The position numbers and the translations under genes were made by a program. Positions 35,423-44,382 of a stretch of DNA of 64,000 bases are shown in pieces. The notes beneath the pieces were generated by a model that saw only the letters and a list, made by a program, of their open reading frames with translations, was not told where the DNA came from and searched no databases. The stretch is from Ignavibacteria bacterium. Lineage in GTDB: Bacteria > Bacteroidota > Ignavibacteria > Tepidaquicellales > Tepidaquicellaceae. Each line of letters begins with the position of its first letter. Within the stretch, counting starts at the first letter, position 1. Location of the stretch: assembly GCA_036262055.1 (NCBI GenBank), contig DATAJP010000001.1:186001-250000 (forward strand), in the 5' to 3' direction.

Positions 35423-36853
35423 ATGAAAAAATTATTAATAATTATTTTCGTTTTAAGTTATGCTACATTAAATGCTCAGACATTTGAATGGGGCAAAGTG
35501 TTTACAGGGAAAGTTGTTGAAACGGCTTATTCAATTACAAGTGATAATAACGGGAATGTATACTTTACAGGGGGATTTACGAGCGGAAAGCTAAATTTTG
35601 AGAATGTATCACTCACAAATGCCGGCATGGAATACGCTTCGGAAGATGTATTTGTTGCAAAGATGAATTCAACGGGAAATATTGAATGGGCGATATCAGG
35701 AGGCGGAGCAGATAAAGAACAAGGAAAGAAAATCGGTGTGGATAAAAACGGAAATGTTTATGTAACCGGGGAGTATAAAGGCGATATTGTATTCGGGGAT
35801 AAGAAAATTTCGTCAGCGTCAAAAGGATCTCCTGATATTTTTTTATTGAAGCTTGATAAGGACGGAAAAATTTTATGGCTGAAAAGTTATGGAGGGAAGC
35901 AGAGTGACGAGGTAGGTGATATGTCGGTTGACCCTGACGGGAATATTTATTTAACGGGACATTTCGGAAAGGTTGCAACGTTCGGAGGTTATGAATACAA
36001 AGCGTTCAGTGAAATTAACGGGGATGCTTTTATTGTAAAGCTTGATGAGGGAGGTGAAGTAAAATGGCTTAAACAAATCGGCGGTAAAGGACGGGGAGGT
36101 CAGAACAGTCTGCAATTCGGAAATACGATCTCTGTCTCAAAATCAAAATATATTTATGCCGGAGGATGGTTTTTAGGACATGTAAGATTTACCGATACGG
36201 TTATAACAAGTTATGATTTTGATAATAATAATAGAAGGAAGAGCATATACATAGTTAAATATGACAGTGAGGGAAATCGTTACTGGATAAAAGAACACGC
36301 CAACAAAAATGTGAACAACAGTTCGGACGGTAAAATTACTGCTATGGATACGGATTATTCGGGCAACATAATTGCAGGCGGATATTTCCCAGGAGCAATT
36401 CTTAACGGCACCAATGTTATAAATTCTTTTGAAGTGCCTAATTCATATAATGAAGATATTTGGATAACAAAATATGATTCACTTGGAAATAATCTTTGGT
36501 TTAATACATTTGGAAATAAAGGAGCGGATAGATTGACTTCGATAAAAGTTGCACAAAATGATAATGTGTTTCTTACGGGAAATACATCGGGAATATATGA
36601 TTTTGGTGCAGTAAAAATTAACACAGGTTTTAACAATTTCTTCTTTGTAAAAATGAATTCAGGAGGTATTCCTCTTTCAGGAGTTTATGCAACAGGCATG
36701 GGAAGCGACGGAGTAGGGATAGCACTTCAGCAACCGGGAAAGGCGGTTCTGCTTGGGAATTATCTTGGAAATATTTTTAAGTTTGAATCCGTCAATGTAA
36801 CGGGACAGGGAGCGGCGCAGAGCATTTTTCTTTTAGGTTTCGACGTGAATTAA
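35423..36853 (+). CDS. Exported SBBP propeller protein lacking a sorting domain
   Basis: A 476-residue protein with a signal peptide (cleaved after TLNAQ) and SBBP-like repeats (DKNGNVYVTGEYKG, DPDGNIYLTGHFGK, FVKMNSGG) each about 50-60 residues. It ends FLLGFDVN with no T9SS domain, so it should stay periplasmic or be an outer-membrane partner of the SBBP protein encoded ten bases upstream. Its last four bases overlap the end of the convergent gene at 36850. Function unknown. Confidence 0.75.
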   Translation: MKKLLIIIFVLSYATLNAQTFEWGKVFTGKVVETAYSITSDNNGNVYFTGGFTSGKLNFENVSLTNAGMEYASEDVFVAKMNSTGNIEWAISGGGADKEQGKKIGVDKNGNVYVTGEYKGDIVFGDKKISSASKGSPDIFLLKLDKDGKILWLKSYGGKQSDEVGDMSVDPDGNIYLTGHFGKVATFGGYEYKAFSEINGDAFIVKLDEGGEVKWLKQIGGKGRGGQNSLQFGNTISVSKSKYIYAGGWFLGHVRFTDTVITSYDFDNNNRRKSIYIVKYDSEGNRYWIKEHANKNVNNSSDGKITAMDTDYSGNIIAGGYFPGAILNGTNVINSFEVPNSYNEDIWITKYDSLGNNLWFNTFGNKGADRLTSIKVAQNDNVFLTGNTSGIYDFGAVKINTGFNNFFFVKMNSGGIPLSGVYATGMGSDGVGIALQQPGKAVLLGNYLGNIFKFESVNVTGQGAAQSIFLLGFDVN

Positions 36854-38304
36854 AAAGCAGAAACTTTTTCATACAGCCATTTTTTGTTGAAAACATCATT
36901 GAAAGAATCGAGAGATTTTCTGAGCTTGTGAAATTTGAATTTATCGTTTTTCATTTTTGCTGAAACAAGTGTTTTTGCAAGTTCAAGAAATTTTTTAATT
37001 TTTTCGCGCGACCGTTCGGATAAGACCCGGTCGTTTTTTAAAAAATGCCTGTAAGTATCTATTAAGGATAATGCCTGTTCGAAATATCCGAGTTCATAAA
37101 ACAATTTCAGCTGTAAATTTTTTAAATCGATTTTGAAATAAAACATTTCGTAATCAATTTTGGAAAGCAGTTCAAGTGACTTCTCAAATTCTTTTTTTTC
37201 GAAAGCCACAACGGCTTTGCTTAAGTTATGCATACTTTCTTTTGCACCGGCAGGAAGCTTAGATGAATATTTTTTTAAAAAGCTTTCGAGCCACTTTATT
37301 TCCCCTAAATAAGCAGATAAAATTAAAATGTTTCTAAAAATTTTAAGAACGAATGAGCCGTCTTTTGTAAATGAATAAAGTTTTTTATTAAGCATTTCCT
37401 TATACGCTGAAAATAATTCATCAAGATAATTCAAATTTCCCGACTCTACTTTCAGCATGCACACTCCTTCAAGCATCGTATAAAAATTCAGTCTTTCGAT
37501 TTGGGAAAACTTACCTGCAGTTTTACTAATAAGCTCGCGGAATTTTTTATAATAAATCTCATTTTTTGGATGTTTGAAAGCCATAACCTCATAAAAATGA
37601 ATCGCAATTATTGGGTAATATTTATGTTTAATTTCTTCAAGGTACAGAATAAATTTTTCTATTGCATTCAGGTCCACTAACTTGGTAAAAAGCGCATTTG
37701 AATAATCAATCTTAAAATTTTTTTCATTTACATAAAGCGTTCGCAGGTTAAGTAATGTCAAAATAAGGTCATTAAGCTTTGAATTATTAATTCTTTCTAT
37801 TGCAAGTTCAGGAAGAAGATGGTCATCATGATTCATCATGTGATTGCTCATTTTATCCTGCGTATAGTGATACTTCATCAGAAAAAAAGTGTCTATGCCG
37901 TCTGAAAAAGTTTCATATTCTTTATCGATTTTTGCAACCTTTTTTTCAAACAGTGAATTTAATCTTCTGTTTAATAATTCAGTCGTAAAAAATTTATTGT
38001 AATAATGGGTATTATTTTCAAATGCTTTATATAATACAAACTTTTCCGAAAGTTCATTTAAAAAGGAAGACAAACGTCTTATAACGGAATCTTTGAACTT
38101 CTTGCGTGGATACAAAAACTTAAAGGCATTTTCATTTTTGATTTTTTCTTTTGGGAAATCAGGATGGTACCGGAGGAGAAAGTCGTAATATTTTATAACT
38201 GCTGTGCGGTTATTAAAGTACGGGGAAGCAATGAATTTTTTAAATTCTTTGGTTTCCCCGGTTGTGAAAGTTTTTAAAATTTTTATCAGGTCGTTATCCG
38301 ACAT
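36850..38304 (-). CDS. Uncharacterised all-helical protein
   Basis: A 484-residue cytoplasmic protein without signal peptide. It begins MSDNDLIKILKTFTTGETKEF followed by KKFIASPYFNN, then an almost continuous series of amphipathic helices of roughly 34-40 residues, suggestive of a TPR-like solenoid. I recall similar openings (KEFKKFxASPYFN) in uncharacterised proteins of this phylum, but no function. It overlaps the convergent SBBP gene by four bases and lies ten bases downstream of the FG-GAP gene's stop on the opposite side of its start. Confidence 0.6.
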   Translation of the reverse strand: MSDNDLIKILKTFTTGETKEFKKFIASPYFNNRTAVIKYYDFLLRYHPDFPKEKIKNENAFKFLYPRKKFKDSVIRRLSSFLNELSEKFVLYKAFENNTHYYNKFFTTELLNRRLNSLFEKKVAKIDKEYETFSDGIDTFFLMKYHYTQDKMSNHMMNHDDHLLPELAIERINNSKLNDLILTLLNLRTLYVNEKNFKIDYSNALFTKLVDLNAIEKFILYLEEIKHKYYPIIAIHFYEVMAFKHPKNEIYYKKFRELISKTAGKFSQIERLNFYTMLEGVCMLKVESGNLNYLDELFSAYKEMLNKKLYSFTKDGSFVLKIFRNILILSAYLGEIKWLESFLKKYSSKLPAGAKESMHNLSKAVVAFEKKEFEKSLELLSKIDYEMFYFKIDLKNLQLKLFYELGYFEQALSLIDTYRHFLKNDRVLSERSREKIKKFLELAKTLVSAKMKNDKFKFHKLRKSLDSFNDVFNKKWLYEKVSAF

Positions 38305-38314
38305 TACGATAAAC

Positions 38315-40051
38315 TTATTTCAGCAAAATCATTTTTTTCGTCTGGGAAAAATCGGTTGTAATGAGCTTATAAAAATAAACTCCGCTTGAAAGATTCTCTG
38401 CATTCAAAGTAACATTATAGCTTCCTTGATTTAAGTTTTGATTAACTAAATCAGCAATTATTCTTCCGGACATATCAAAGACTTTCAGCGAAACAAATCC
38501 TGTTTTAGGGATTTCAAATTTTATTTCTGTCGAAGGATTGAATGGGTTAGGATAATTTTGATGAAGTTTATAATCGGAAACAAATGACGGTTCGTTTTTA
38601 ATATTTACTAATGTCGGAGTATTATATACTCCCGTATGCTGAATATTGTATTGAAAAACAGGAAGAATGATTTTCGATGTATTGTAAGCTTTGGTTGTAT
38701 TCCATAAGTAAACATATGTGGTTCCATTTGGACCTCCCACTGTTCCTGCCCCAATAATATCCAGAAGTCCGTCACGGTTAATGTCGGTTGCACAGGGCAC
38801 ATTAAAAAATGTTGTACCTGTTAATGTAATAGGCCATCCTGTCACGGGTGTGCCGTCATGATTATATGCGAGATATTGTCCTGTATTACCATCGATTGTA
38901 TTATCATCAACAATGATTTCTATATTGTTGTCACCATCAATGTCAGCCAGGATTGGCTGAGTATTAATTGCATTAAGGTTGCTCACAGGAAATCCTGCAA
39001 GAGAATTTCCGTTTGCATCCCAGCAATATAATTTATCAATCGGTGTTCCGCTTAATACCTGGTCACCGACAGCGATATCAAGAATGTTGTCGCCGTTTAT
39101 TAAGCCGACAGCAGGAGGAGTGTAAACCCAGTTATCGGTGAATTTTGGCCAGCCGGTTTGAACTGTTCCATCTTTTTTAAGTATATGAACACATCCCGGA
39201 CCGGATTGCGATTGTGAGCCGAAAATAATTTCTCTAAAATTATCTCCGTTAACATCAGCAAGCACAGGAGATGAATACGAATTTTTATAATCTCCCGGAA
39301 GTATAAAAGGAAACCCTGCAATTATATTTCCGTCTCTATCCCATGCGTATAATGAAGTGTAGGACTCAGAAATAATTTCCGGAATGCCGTCACCGGTAAT
39401 GTCACCGACAGCAGAGCTTGATGCCGGAACATGATTTATTGGTTTTGGCCAGCCCGTATAGATAGTAGCATCTCCTCTATATACATAGACTTCACCGGCA
39501 CCTGAAAGACGTTTGTTGACAATAATTTCCATCTTGCCATCATTATTTAAATCAGCAAGTACCGGTGTGCGTGATGAGTAACCATGATTGATAGGGAAAC
39601 CTGTAACAGCAGTTCCGTTTGTTTTATATGCATGAATAAAACCTGAGCTTGCGCCAAGAGTAGTTACGCAAACGATTTCATTTTGTCCATCTCCGTCAAT
39701 ATCACCGTATGCCGGCGCACCCTGAAGAGGTTGAGAAACTGTTTTGGGCCAGCCCGGAACATTTGAGGCATCTTTATTAAATGCCTGAATTGTAAAACCA
39801 ACATTCTGGACTATTTCTAGATCGCTGTCAGAATCCATATTGCAAAAAATTGCGCCTTCAAAAGAACTGCTTGTTATAATTTTTGGAAAACCGGGAAACA
39901 CAGGTAAAGTATCTCTTATTGTAATAACATCAAATGGCGCTCCAATGGAATTGTTTGGGTTTGATACTCCCATTACATCAGGAATATTTACGTATTGCGA
40001 ATACGAAGTTGAGCATAGGGAAATAAAAATTAGGAACAGAAATTTCTTCAT
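38315..40051 (-). CDS. T9SS-exported FG-GAP/VCBS propeller protein
   Basis: A 578-residue secreted protein with a signal peptide (STSYSQ) and FG-GAP/VCBS blades carrying calcium-binding-like DxDGDGxxEI motifs (DIDGDGQNEIVC, DLNNDGKMEIIV, DVNGDNFREIIFG, DIDGDNNIEIIV). These form integrin-alpha-like propellers that bind ligands or surfaces. The C-terminal T9SS domain has QNYPNPFNP and ends KKMILLK. It is cotranscribed at most with the helical protein downstream. Confidence 0.85.
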   Translation of the reverse strand: MKKFLFLIFISLCSTSYSQYVNIPDVMGVSNPNNSIGAPFDVITIRDTLPVFPGFPKIITSSSFEGAIFCNMDSDSDLEIVQNVGFTIQAFNKDASNVPGWPKTVSQPLQGAPAYGDIDGDGQNEIVCVTTLGASSGFIHAYKTNGTAVTGFPINHGYSSRTPVLADLNNDGKMEIIVNKRLSGAGEVYVYRGDATIYTGWPKPINHVPASSSAVGDITGDGIPEIISESYTSLYAWDRDGNIIAGFPFILPGDYKNSYSSPVLADVNGDNFREIIFGSQSQSGPGCVHILKKDGTVQTGWPKFTDNWVYTPPAVGLINGDNILDIAVGDQVLSGTPIDKLYCWDANGNSLAGFPVSNLNAINTQPILADIDGDNNIEIIVDDNTIDGNTGQYLAYNHDGTPVTGWPITLTGTTFFNVPCATDINRDGLLDIIGAGTVGGPNGTTYVYLWNTTKAYNTSKIILPVFQYNIQHTGVYNTPTLVNIKNEPSFVSDYKLHQNYPNPFNPSTEIKFEIPKTGFVSLKVFDMSGRIIADLVNQNLNQGSYNVTLNAENLSSGVYFYKLITTDFSQTKKMILLK

Positions 40052-40151
40052 GTGTAAAAATGATTGTATTAATTTAAAAATGATTCAGAATAATAATACA
40101 CCATTTTTAAACTGCATTCAAGCACTTCTGAATTCCATTTATATCAACATA

Positions 40152-40463
40152 CTATTTCTTAGAAGATTTTTTACGGGTAGATTTTCTACCTGACGATTTT
40201 TTTGGTGTATTTTTGGAAGAAGATTTTTTTGATGTTGATTTCTTTTTCGGCACTTTTGCGCCCTTTTCTCTTGCTTCAGAAAGCCCGATTGCAATTGCCT
40301 GTTTGCGGCTCTTGACAGTTTTGCCTGAACGTCCGCTTTTGAGTGTTCCTTTTTTTTCTCGACGAACTGCGCTTTCAACATATTTGCTTGCAGCTTTTCC
40401 GTATTTTCGTTTTGAATTTTTTTTTTGTCGGCATAATTTTGAATTTAATTTTTTATTCAACAA
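40152..40463 (-). CDS. DUF6496-type lysine-rich small protein
   Basis: A 103-residue, very basic protein. The central part KYGKAASKYVESAVRREKKG then GTLKSGRSGKTVKSRKQ and AIAIGLSEAREKGAKVPKK matches the DUF6496 family. The tail is a Lys/Ser-rich run with repeated KKSS units like a histone H1 tail. This suggests DNA or RNA binding, which is inference. A frame-shifted reading of the same DNA (40139-40381) is a shadow. It is monocistronic. Confidence 0.75.
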   Translation of the reverse strand: MLNKKLNSKLCRQKKNSKRKYGKAASKYVESAVRREKKGTLKSGRSGKTVKSRKQAIAIGLSEAREKGAKVPKKKSTSKKSSSKNTPKKSSGRKSTRKKSSKK

Positions 40464-40521
40464 TTATAACAAGTAAATAAGTTAAAAAAGTTCAGAAATG
40501 GATTTTTGAAAAAGGAAATTA

Positions 40522-41352
40522 TTAGAAGTTATATTGGAAACTTAATCCGTTTGACGAAGTAGTGAATGAAGCAGAGCGAATAACTTTGCTTGAGGACTTT
40601 GAAATGAAATGATTTAATAAATCGGCAGCAATTATTCCTCCAAACAAAACTGCAGTGTTAACGCTTTTTTCCTGTGAGTCCTGTTTGCTTTCTCCGAATA
40701 AATTATTTTTTGCTTTAAAAATTTCTTTTCGAAGTGAATATATCAATGCAGCGCTTCCGCTTCCGACTAACATTCCCGTTAAAACGTCCGATGGAAAATG
40801 AACTCCAAGGTACATTCTGCTAAAGGCAATTGTGGAAGCATAAGTAAACACCCCGACTATCAATAACGGATTATCCGGATACCTTAAAGTGAGAGATGTT
40901 GCCATTGAAAATGCCATAGCTGTATGTCCCGAAGGAAAAGAATTCGGATCGCCTAATGTTGATGGAATATCAGAATAAACATCATTAAGGTATTCGTAAG
41001 GTCTTTTTCTCTGAAGTGCAAGCTTTAATCCCGTAGTTAAACCAAATGCGGATGCTTCTGATAATCCAAGCAGCACTGCGGAATTTTCATCGTAATTACT
41101 GTTGCTTGAGCGTGAAAGAAAAAACATTAAAGGTGGAGTGACAATTGCTGTTGGTAAAACTGACCTGTCAACTATAGGTACGGTATTGTCGAGGAAAGCA
41201 CTTCTGTTATTATTTATTTCGCGAAAAATAGAAATATCAATTTTCTCAATGAAAGAGTATTCATCGGCTTTCTTATTTCCACTTGAGTTTTCGCTTTGTT
41301 GGGCATAAAGTGAGGAAAACGAAAAAAGAAATATTAATAAAAATTTCTTCAA
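40522..41352 (-). CDS. PAP2-family phosphatase
   Basis: A 276-residue protein with a signal peptide (SSLYAQ) and the three phosphatase motifs KLALQRKRP, PSGHTAMAF and SRMYLGVHFPSD. The family dephosphorylates lipid phosphates such as undecaprenyl pyrophosphate, phosphatidic acid or lipid A precursors on the periplasmic side. The extra N-terminal region and C-terminal strand ending FQYNF hint that it may be periplasmic or outer-membrane associated. Substrate unknown. Confidence 0.88.
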   Translation of the reverse strand: MKKFLLIFLFSFSSLYAQQSENSSGNKKADEYSFIEKIDISIFREINNNRSAFLDNTVPIVDRSVLPTAIVTPPLMFFLSRSSNSNYDENSAVLLGLSEASAFGLTTGLKLALQRKRPYEYLNDVYSDIPSTLGDPNSFPSGHTAMAFSMATSLTLRYPDNPLLIVGVFTYASTIAFSRMYLGVHFPSDVLTGMLVGSGSAALIYSLRKEIFKAKNNLFGESKQDSQEKSVNTAVLFGGIIAADLLNHFISKSSSKVIRSASFTTSSNGLSFQYNF

Positions 41353-41381
41353 AATAACTTAACTTTAAAAATAAAACAAAT

Positions 41382-42521
41382 TTACAGAGCTTTTAGTGCC
41401 GTTTCAATGTCTTCTATAAGGTCTTCTTTATCTTCAATTCCGACCGATAAACGCACTAAACCATCGGTTAAGCCGATTTTTTTGCGTATTTCAACCGGCA
41501 CACTGCCGTGAGTCATTGAGACCGGATGACAAACGAGGGATTCGACACCGCCGAGCGATTCAGCAATCTGAAAAATTTTGAGGGCATTACAGAATCTTTT
41601 AGCAGTTTCTATATCGCCAAGCTCGATGGAAATTATACCACCAAAACCGCGCATTTGTTCTGTCGCAAGTTTATATTGAGGGTGGGTCTTTAAGCCGGGG
41701 TAATAAATCTTTTCTATTTTTTTATTTTTACTTAAAGATTCAACGATCGCCATTGCGTTTTCATTATGTGCACGCATTCTGTGTGATAAAGTTTTAGTAG
41801 CACGAAGAATAAGAAAGCAATCCATTGGAGCAGGAACAGAACCGATTGAATTTTGCAGAAACTTAAATTTTGCAGCAATGTCATCGTCATTTGTAACGAG
41901 ACATCCGCTGATTACATCGCTATGACCGTTAATATATTTTGTTGTGCTGTGAAGAACTACGTCAATGCCGAAGTCAATCGGGTTTTGAAAATAAGGACTC
42001 ATAAATGTATTATCAACACAGGTAATAATATTTTTTTCTTTTGCAATTTTACTGACAGATGTAAGGTCAGTAATTTTCAGCATCGGGTTAGTCGGCGTCT
42101 CTATATATATAAGCTTTGTGTTTGGCTTGATTGCATTTTTAATGTCGTCCAAGCTTGAGGTATCAACATAAGAAAATTCCAAACCGAAATCTTTTATGAT
42201 TTGTTCGTAAAGTCTTATTGTTCCGCCGTAAACATTATCAGAGCAAATTACGTGGTCGCCCGGTTTAAACATCATTATAACGGTTTGCACCGCAGCCATA
42301 CCGGATGAAAAGCAAAATCCATGTTTTCCGTTTTCAAGTGCAGCAAGGTTTTGTTCAAGCGCAGCTCTTGTTGGATTAATTGTTCTTCCGTAATCATATC
42401 CTTTTGTCTCACCCAGCTTATCGTTTGCATAAGTCGAAGTCTGGTAAATAGGAACCATGACGGCACCTGTTTCTTTGTCAGGATGCTGCCCTGCGTGTAT
42501 TTGTTTTGTGCTGAATCTCAT
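41382..42521 (-). CDS. Cystathionine gamma-lyase / gamma-synthase (PLP-dependent)
   Basis: A 379-residue Cys/Met-metabolism PLP enzyme. Motifs are YDYGRTINPTR, the SSGMAA phosphate-binding turn, and the Schiff-base Lys in HSTTKYINGHSD. The upstream gene is a cystathionine beta-synthase, so gamma-lyase in reverse transsulfuration (homocysteine to cysteine) is the likely direction, though MetB/MetC activity is not excluded by sequence. A GxxExxY cassette bounded by inverted repeats separates it from that gene. Confidence 0.88.
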   Translation of the reverse strand: MRFSTKQIHAGQHPDKETGAVMVPIYQTSTYANDKLGETKGYDYGRTINPTRAALEQNLAALENGKHGFCFSSGMAAVQTVIMMFKPGDHVICSDNVYGGTIRLYEQIIKDFGLEFSYVDTSSLDDIKNAIKPNTKLIYIETPTNPMLKITDLTSVSKIAKEKNIITCVDNTFMSPYFQNPIDFGIDVVLHSTTKYINGHSDVISGCLVTNDDDIAAKFKFLQNSIGSVPAPMDCFLILRATKTLSHRMRAHNENAMAIVESLSKNKKIEKIYYPGLKTHPQYKLATEQMRGFGGIISIELGDIETAKRFCNALKIFQIAESLGGVESLVCHPVSMTHGSVPVEIRKKIGLTDGLVRLSVGIEDKEDLIEDIETALKAL

Positions 42522-42533
42522 TTAAAATATCTC

Positions 42534-42550
42534 CTCGCAAAGACGCAAAG
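42534..42550 (+). repeat. Left inverted repeat of the GxxExxY cassette
   Basis: CTCGCAAAGACGCAAAG, itself containing two GCAAAG half-units eight bases apart. I saw no third copy in the window. Confidence 0.9.
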
Positions 42551-42558
42551 AATTATAA

Positions 42559-42936
42559 TTACAAATTATTAGCAATTCTTGTGATGCCGTCTTTTAGCAA
42601 TGCTTCATTAAAATTTATTAAAAGTCCTAATTTAAGATTTGTTAATTTCAAATATGTTAGTAATTGCTTTTTGTGAACACTCCTAATTTCTTCAACTGAT
42701 TTTAATTCTAATATTAATTTGTTCTCTAAAATAAGGTCTGCTCTGAATCCGATTCCAAAATTTATATTCTGATAAATCGTTGATACTTCTTTTTGTCTTT
42801 CATAATTTAAGCCAGTGCGAGTTAATTCATAACATAGAATTTCTTCGTAAATTGATTCCAATAAGCCAGGACCTAATTCAGAATGAATTTTAAAACAACA
42901 ATCCAATGTTATTTTTGACAATTCATTTTCGCTCAT
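42559..42936 (-). CDS. GxxExxY protein (PD-(D/E)XK-like fold)
   Basis: A 125-residue protein with the naming motif G24-LL-E27-SI-Y30, then a nuclease-like core: Asp67 in FRADLIL and E77-L-K79 in LILELKSVEE, the D...ExK pattern of PD-(D/E)XK enzymes. The family (PDDEXK_3) is widespread and of unknown function. No Shine-Dalgarno sequence precedes it; the inverted repeat occupies that place. It is inserted in a transsulfuration operon with no metabolic link. Activity is not established. Confidence 0.85.
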   Translation of the reverse strand: MSENELSKITLDCCFKIHSELGPGLLESIYEEILCYELTRTGLNYERQKEVSTIYQNINFGIGFRADLILENKLILELKSVEEIRSVHKKQLLTYLKLTNLKLGLLINFNEALLKDGITRIANNL

Positions 42937-42946
42937 TGTTTTTATG

Positions 42947-42963
42947 CTTTGCGTCTTTGCGAG
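42947..42963 (-). repeat. Right inverted repeat of the GxxExxY cassette
   Basis: CTTTGCGTCTTTGCGAG, the perfect reverse complement of 42534-42550. It ends three bases before the cystathionine beta-synthase stop codon. Confidence 0.9.
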
Positions 42964-42966
42964 AAA

Positions 42967-44325
42967 TTAAACAAAGTCTATTACATCATATTTAGTTATC
43001 ACTCCGGCGAGTTTGCCGTATTCACTTACAAGCACTGCAGGTTTTTCTTTTAATGCCTCGATTGCTTTTGTGATGTTATCATTTGTGTTAAGCATAGGAA
43101 GCTTATCTTCCATCACTTCACTGATTTTTTTACTTGCAGTATTTCTGTCTTCGACAAGCTTGTTGAGAATATTAGTTTCATTTATTGAACCGACACATTT
43201 TTCTCCTTCAAGAACCGGTAATGTCGAGAGATTGTATTGATTCATTAAATAAAGAATGTCCGAAACCGTTTCATCAGGTGAAGCAACAACCAGCTGAGGT
43301 GTATCTTCAAGCTTGCGTGTGCGAAGAACCGTTCCAACTGATGTATATCGCGGATCGAGCATCCTTTTTTCACGCATCCATTCATCTGAATGATACTTCG
43401 ATAAATATCTTTCCCCTGTGTCGCAGACGATGAACACCATAATATCATTTTCCGAAAGTTTCTTTGCGTAATTTAATGCTGCAAATGCAATCGTTCCGGA
43501 TGATGCACCGCAGAAAATTCCTTCTTCTTTTGCCATACGGCGTGCCATGTTTATTGAATCTATATCACTCACATTAATTACTTCATCTATATATTGAAGC
43601 CAGACATTTGCAGGAAGAACATCCTGACCTATACCTTCGACAAGATAGGGAACTGCTTCGGGAGTTTTTCCTGTCTCTTTTAAAGTTTTGAAAATCGAAC
43701 CGTAGGGATCAGCTCCGATAATTTTTATATTTGGATTTTTTTCTTTTAAAAATTTTGAAGTGCCGCTGATTGTTCCGCCTGTTCCGATGCCTGAAACGAA
43801 ATGAGTAATTTTTCCGTCAGTATCTCTCCAGATTTCAGGTCCGGTTGTCCGGTAGTGGCTTCCTGGATTTTCGGGATTAGCGTATTGATAAATGAAAATC
43901 GAGTTTGGAGTTTCTTCGTGAATTCTTCGTGCTGTGTTCACATAATGTTCGGGTGAATCTGCTTTTGCCGAAAGCGGTTTTACGATAACTTCAGCTCCAA
44001 GCGCGCGAAGATAATTTCTTTTTTCTGGAGCAGCTTTATCGGTCATCACGAAAACTGTTTTATAACCTTTTATTGCGGCAACAAGCGCAACACCTATGCC
44101 TGTATTGCCGCTTGTTCCTTCGACAATTGTCCCGCCGGGCTTTAGCTGTCCTTCACGTTCGGCAGCTTCAATCATTGCAAGACCTATTCTGTCTTTTACG
44201 CTTCCGCCCGGATTCAAGGATTCTATTTTTGCGAATACCTGCGCTTTAACTCCTTTTGCAAGATGGTTGATTTTTACAAGCGGCGTATTGCCGACAAGCT
44301 CAAGAATGTTATTATAATATTTCAT
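42967..44325 (-). CDS. Cystathionine beta-synthase with C-terminal CBS pair
   Basis: A 452-residue PLP enzyme joining serine and homocysteine. It has the Schiff-base Lys in [11 protein letters not shown], the substrate loop [10 protein letters not shown] and the PLP-phosphate loop [10 protein letters not shown]. Residues about 335-452 form two CBS domains ([16 protein letters not shown] and [14 protein letters not shown]), the regulatory Bateman module. No haem-binding N-terminal extension is present. With the gamma-lyase downstream it makes a reverse transsulfuration unit. Confidence 0.93.
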   Translation of the reverse strand: MKYYNNILELVGNTPLVKINHLAKGVKAQVFAKIESLNPGGSVKDRIGLAMIEAAEREGQLKPGGTIVEGTSGNTGIGVALVAAIKGYKTVFVMTDKAAPEKRNYLRALGAEVIVKPLSAKADSPEHYVNTARRIHEETPNSIFIYQYANPENPGSHYRTTGPEIWRDTDGKITHFVSGIGTGGTISGTSKFLKEKNPNIKIIGADPYGSIFKTLKETGKTPEAVPYLVEGIGQDVLPANVWLQYIDEVINVSDIDSINMARRMAKEEGIFCGASSGTIAFAALNYAKKLSENDIMVFIVCDTGERYLSKYHSDEWMREKRMLDPRYTSVGTVLRTRKLEDTPQLVVASPDETVSDILYLMNQYNLSTLPVLEGEKCVGSINETNILNKLVEDRNTASKKISEVMEDKLPMLNTNDNITKAIEALKEKPAVLVSEYGKLAGVITKYDVIDFV

Positions 44326-44382
44326 TTAATCTTTTCCCGACAGACAAGAACGCCTGCCGTACTAATTTTTTAAAATTATTAA

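Larger units (their letters stand above)
42534..42963. mobile_element. GxxExxY cassette bounded by perfect 17-bp inverted repeats
   Basis: CTCGCAAAGACGCAAAG at 42534-42550 and its exact reverse complement at 42947-42963 enclose a single gene, with eight bases between the left repeat and the stop codon and ten between the start codon and the right repeat. The 430-base unit fills the whole gap between cystathionine beta-synthase (stop 42967) and gamma-lyase (start 42521). No target-site duplication is evident. It looks like an inserted unit; mobility is inferred. Confidence 0.55.

Noticed and set aside
40139-40381. 80-residue minus-strand frame inside the DUF6496 gene
   Set aside because: It is a frame-shifted reading of a lysine-rich gene; only the 40152-40463 frame gives the DUF6496 match.
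42534-42963. CRISPR-like repeat pair
   Set aside because: There are only two copies, in inverted orientation and with a gene between; not an array.
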